Below are positions 63,709 to 64,000 of a stretch of DNA of 64,000 nucleotides, piece by piece; the first letter of the stretch is position 1; each line of letters starts with the position of its first letter. Position numbers and translations under genes: made by a program. Source of the stretch: Dyella_A sp049445995 (GTDB lineage Bacteria > Pseudomonadota > Gammaproteobacteria > Xanthomonadales > Rhodanobacteraceae); the NCBI RefSeq assembly GCF_049445995.1, contig NZ_JBMSDZ010000017.1, positions 10,087 through 74,086 on the forward strand. Reading direction: 5' to 3'. The notes under the pieces are model-generated. The model was not told the DNA's origin and made no database searches. It was given only the letters and a program-made list of their open reading frames with translations.

Positions 63709-63787
63709 GCCACACCCACAACAAGAAAGTTCTGCCGAAATTGTTTCCCCGCGGTGCCCAGCGCGGGGAGGCCCTTCGAAAGCGATT

Positions 63788-63815
63788 CGTCCCGGCCCTC
63801 GTGCCGGGACGCTTC
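63788..63815 (+). terminator. Terminator after metJ
   Basis: The stem cgtcccggc with its complement gccgggacg is followed by cttcgtttcc. Confidence 0.75.
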
Positions 63816-63877
63816 GTTTCCGGGGCGGGAAATGGGACTTCCCGCCTACCCCGCTGCGCCGCCCTGCCACGTGTTGT

Positions 63878-63950
63878 CAACGCCATTTAGAAATGTCCCC
63901 ACCCTGTGCCAGTTAAACATGTCCCCTTTGGCGTCACCGGGAAGGCCGGT
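63878..63950. mobile_element. Possible end of an insertion sequence at the window edge
   Basis: aaatgtccccaccctg and aaacatgtcccctttgg stand close together beside a tgttgtcaacgcc motif. This pattern recalls the repeated end sites of IS21/IS481-type elements. No transposase is inside the window, so the call is tentative. Confidence 0.3.
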
Positions 63951-64000
63951 CAAGTTGGAGCATGGCGCCAGGGATGGTTGCCGGCGGGTTTTCTGACGTT

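Overview
The window reads as a GC-rich gammaproteobacterial chromosome, most likely from the Xanthomonadales (Lysobacterales), perhaps the Rhodanobacteraceae. Four things point there: a class II ribonucleotide reductase split into NrdJa and NrdJb, a gammaproteobacterial MetJ repressor, many short palindromic REP-type repeats, and a lipopolysaccharide locus lying between metB and etfA, the site known as the variable LPS locus of Xanthomonas. The genus is an inference.

Layout. 1-2.2 kb: end of nrdJa, a histone H1-like gene, nrdJb and an insertion-sequence remnant. 2.3-5.3 kb: an acyl-ligase/acyltransferase pair and a small coiled-coil gene. 5.6-11.8 kb: GH30 hydrolase, zinc-ribbon/PH protein, spermidine-synthase-like protein, pilU, two envelope coiled-coil proteins and a YdcH-type protein. 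12-22.7 kb: cystathionine beta-synthase, glmS, DedA, phosphomannomutase, manC and rmlBACD, which together supply UDP-GlcNAc, GDP-mannose and dTDP-rhamnose precursors. 22.8-24.9 kb: Phd/zeta and MazEF toxin-antitoxin (TA) modules and a HigBA remnant.

26.1-36.4 kb is a clearly AT-richer island that starts inside the 3' end of metB. It holds Wzm and Wzt (O-antigen ABC exporter), an acyltransferase, a methyltransferase with a repeat-built coiled coil, two CgeB-type glycosyltransferases, a polytopic membrane protein and a lipoprotein. 36.4-43.4 kb, on the minus strand, encodes GtrA, an FAD oxidoreductase, a methyltransferase, an NAD epimerase, and a DprE2-like, DprE1-like and HAD-UbiA set that resembles the mycobacterial polyprenyl-phosphate-arabinofuranose pathway.

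43.5-48.9 kb is a mosaic of TA genes and remnants (HicAB, frameshifted MqsR with MqsA, frameshifted ParE with RelB, a second ParE, HigB/HigA scraps, a Phd-PIN chimera) mixed with partial copies of etfA and hicB. 48.9-58.5 kb carries etfA and etfB (separated by a VapBC module), two large glycan-related proteins, a RelBE module and ETF:ubiquinone oxidoreductase. 58.6-64 kb has an amidase, an AlkB-like oxygenase, an 86-bp tandem repeat, gcvT, gcvH, and a MetJ repressor fused to a histone H1-like tail and preceded by two tandem met boxes.

The strongest candidates for something new are the MetJ-H1 fusion, the coiled-coil methyltransferase as a possible O-chain ruler, the polyprenyl-arabinose-type cluster in the LPS locus, and the TA/etfA mosaic. 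No tRNA, rRNA or CRISPR array was seen. Similarities were judged by eye; no search was run.
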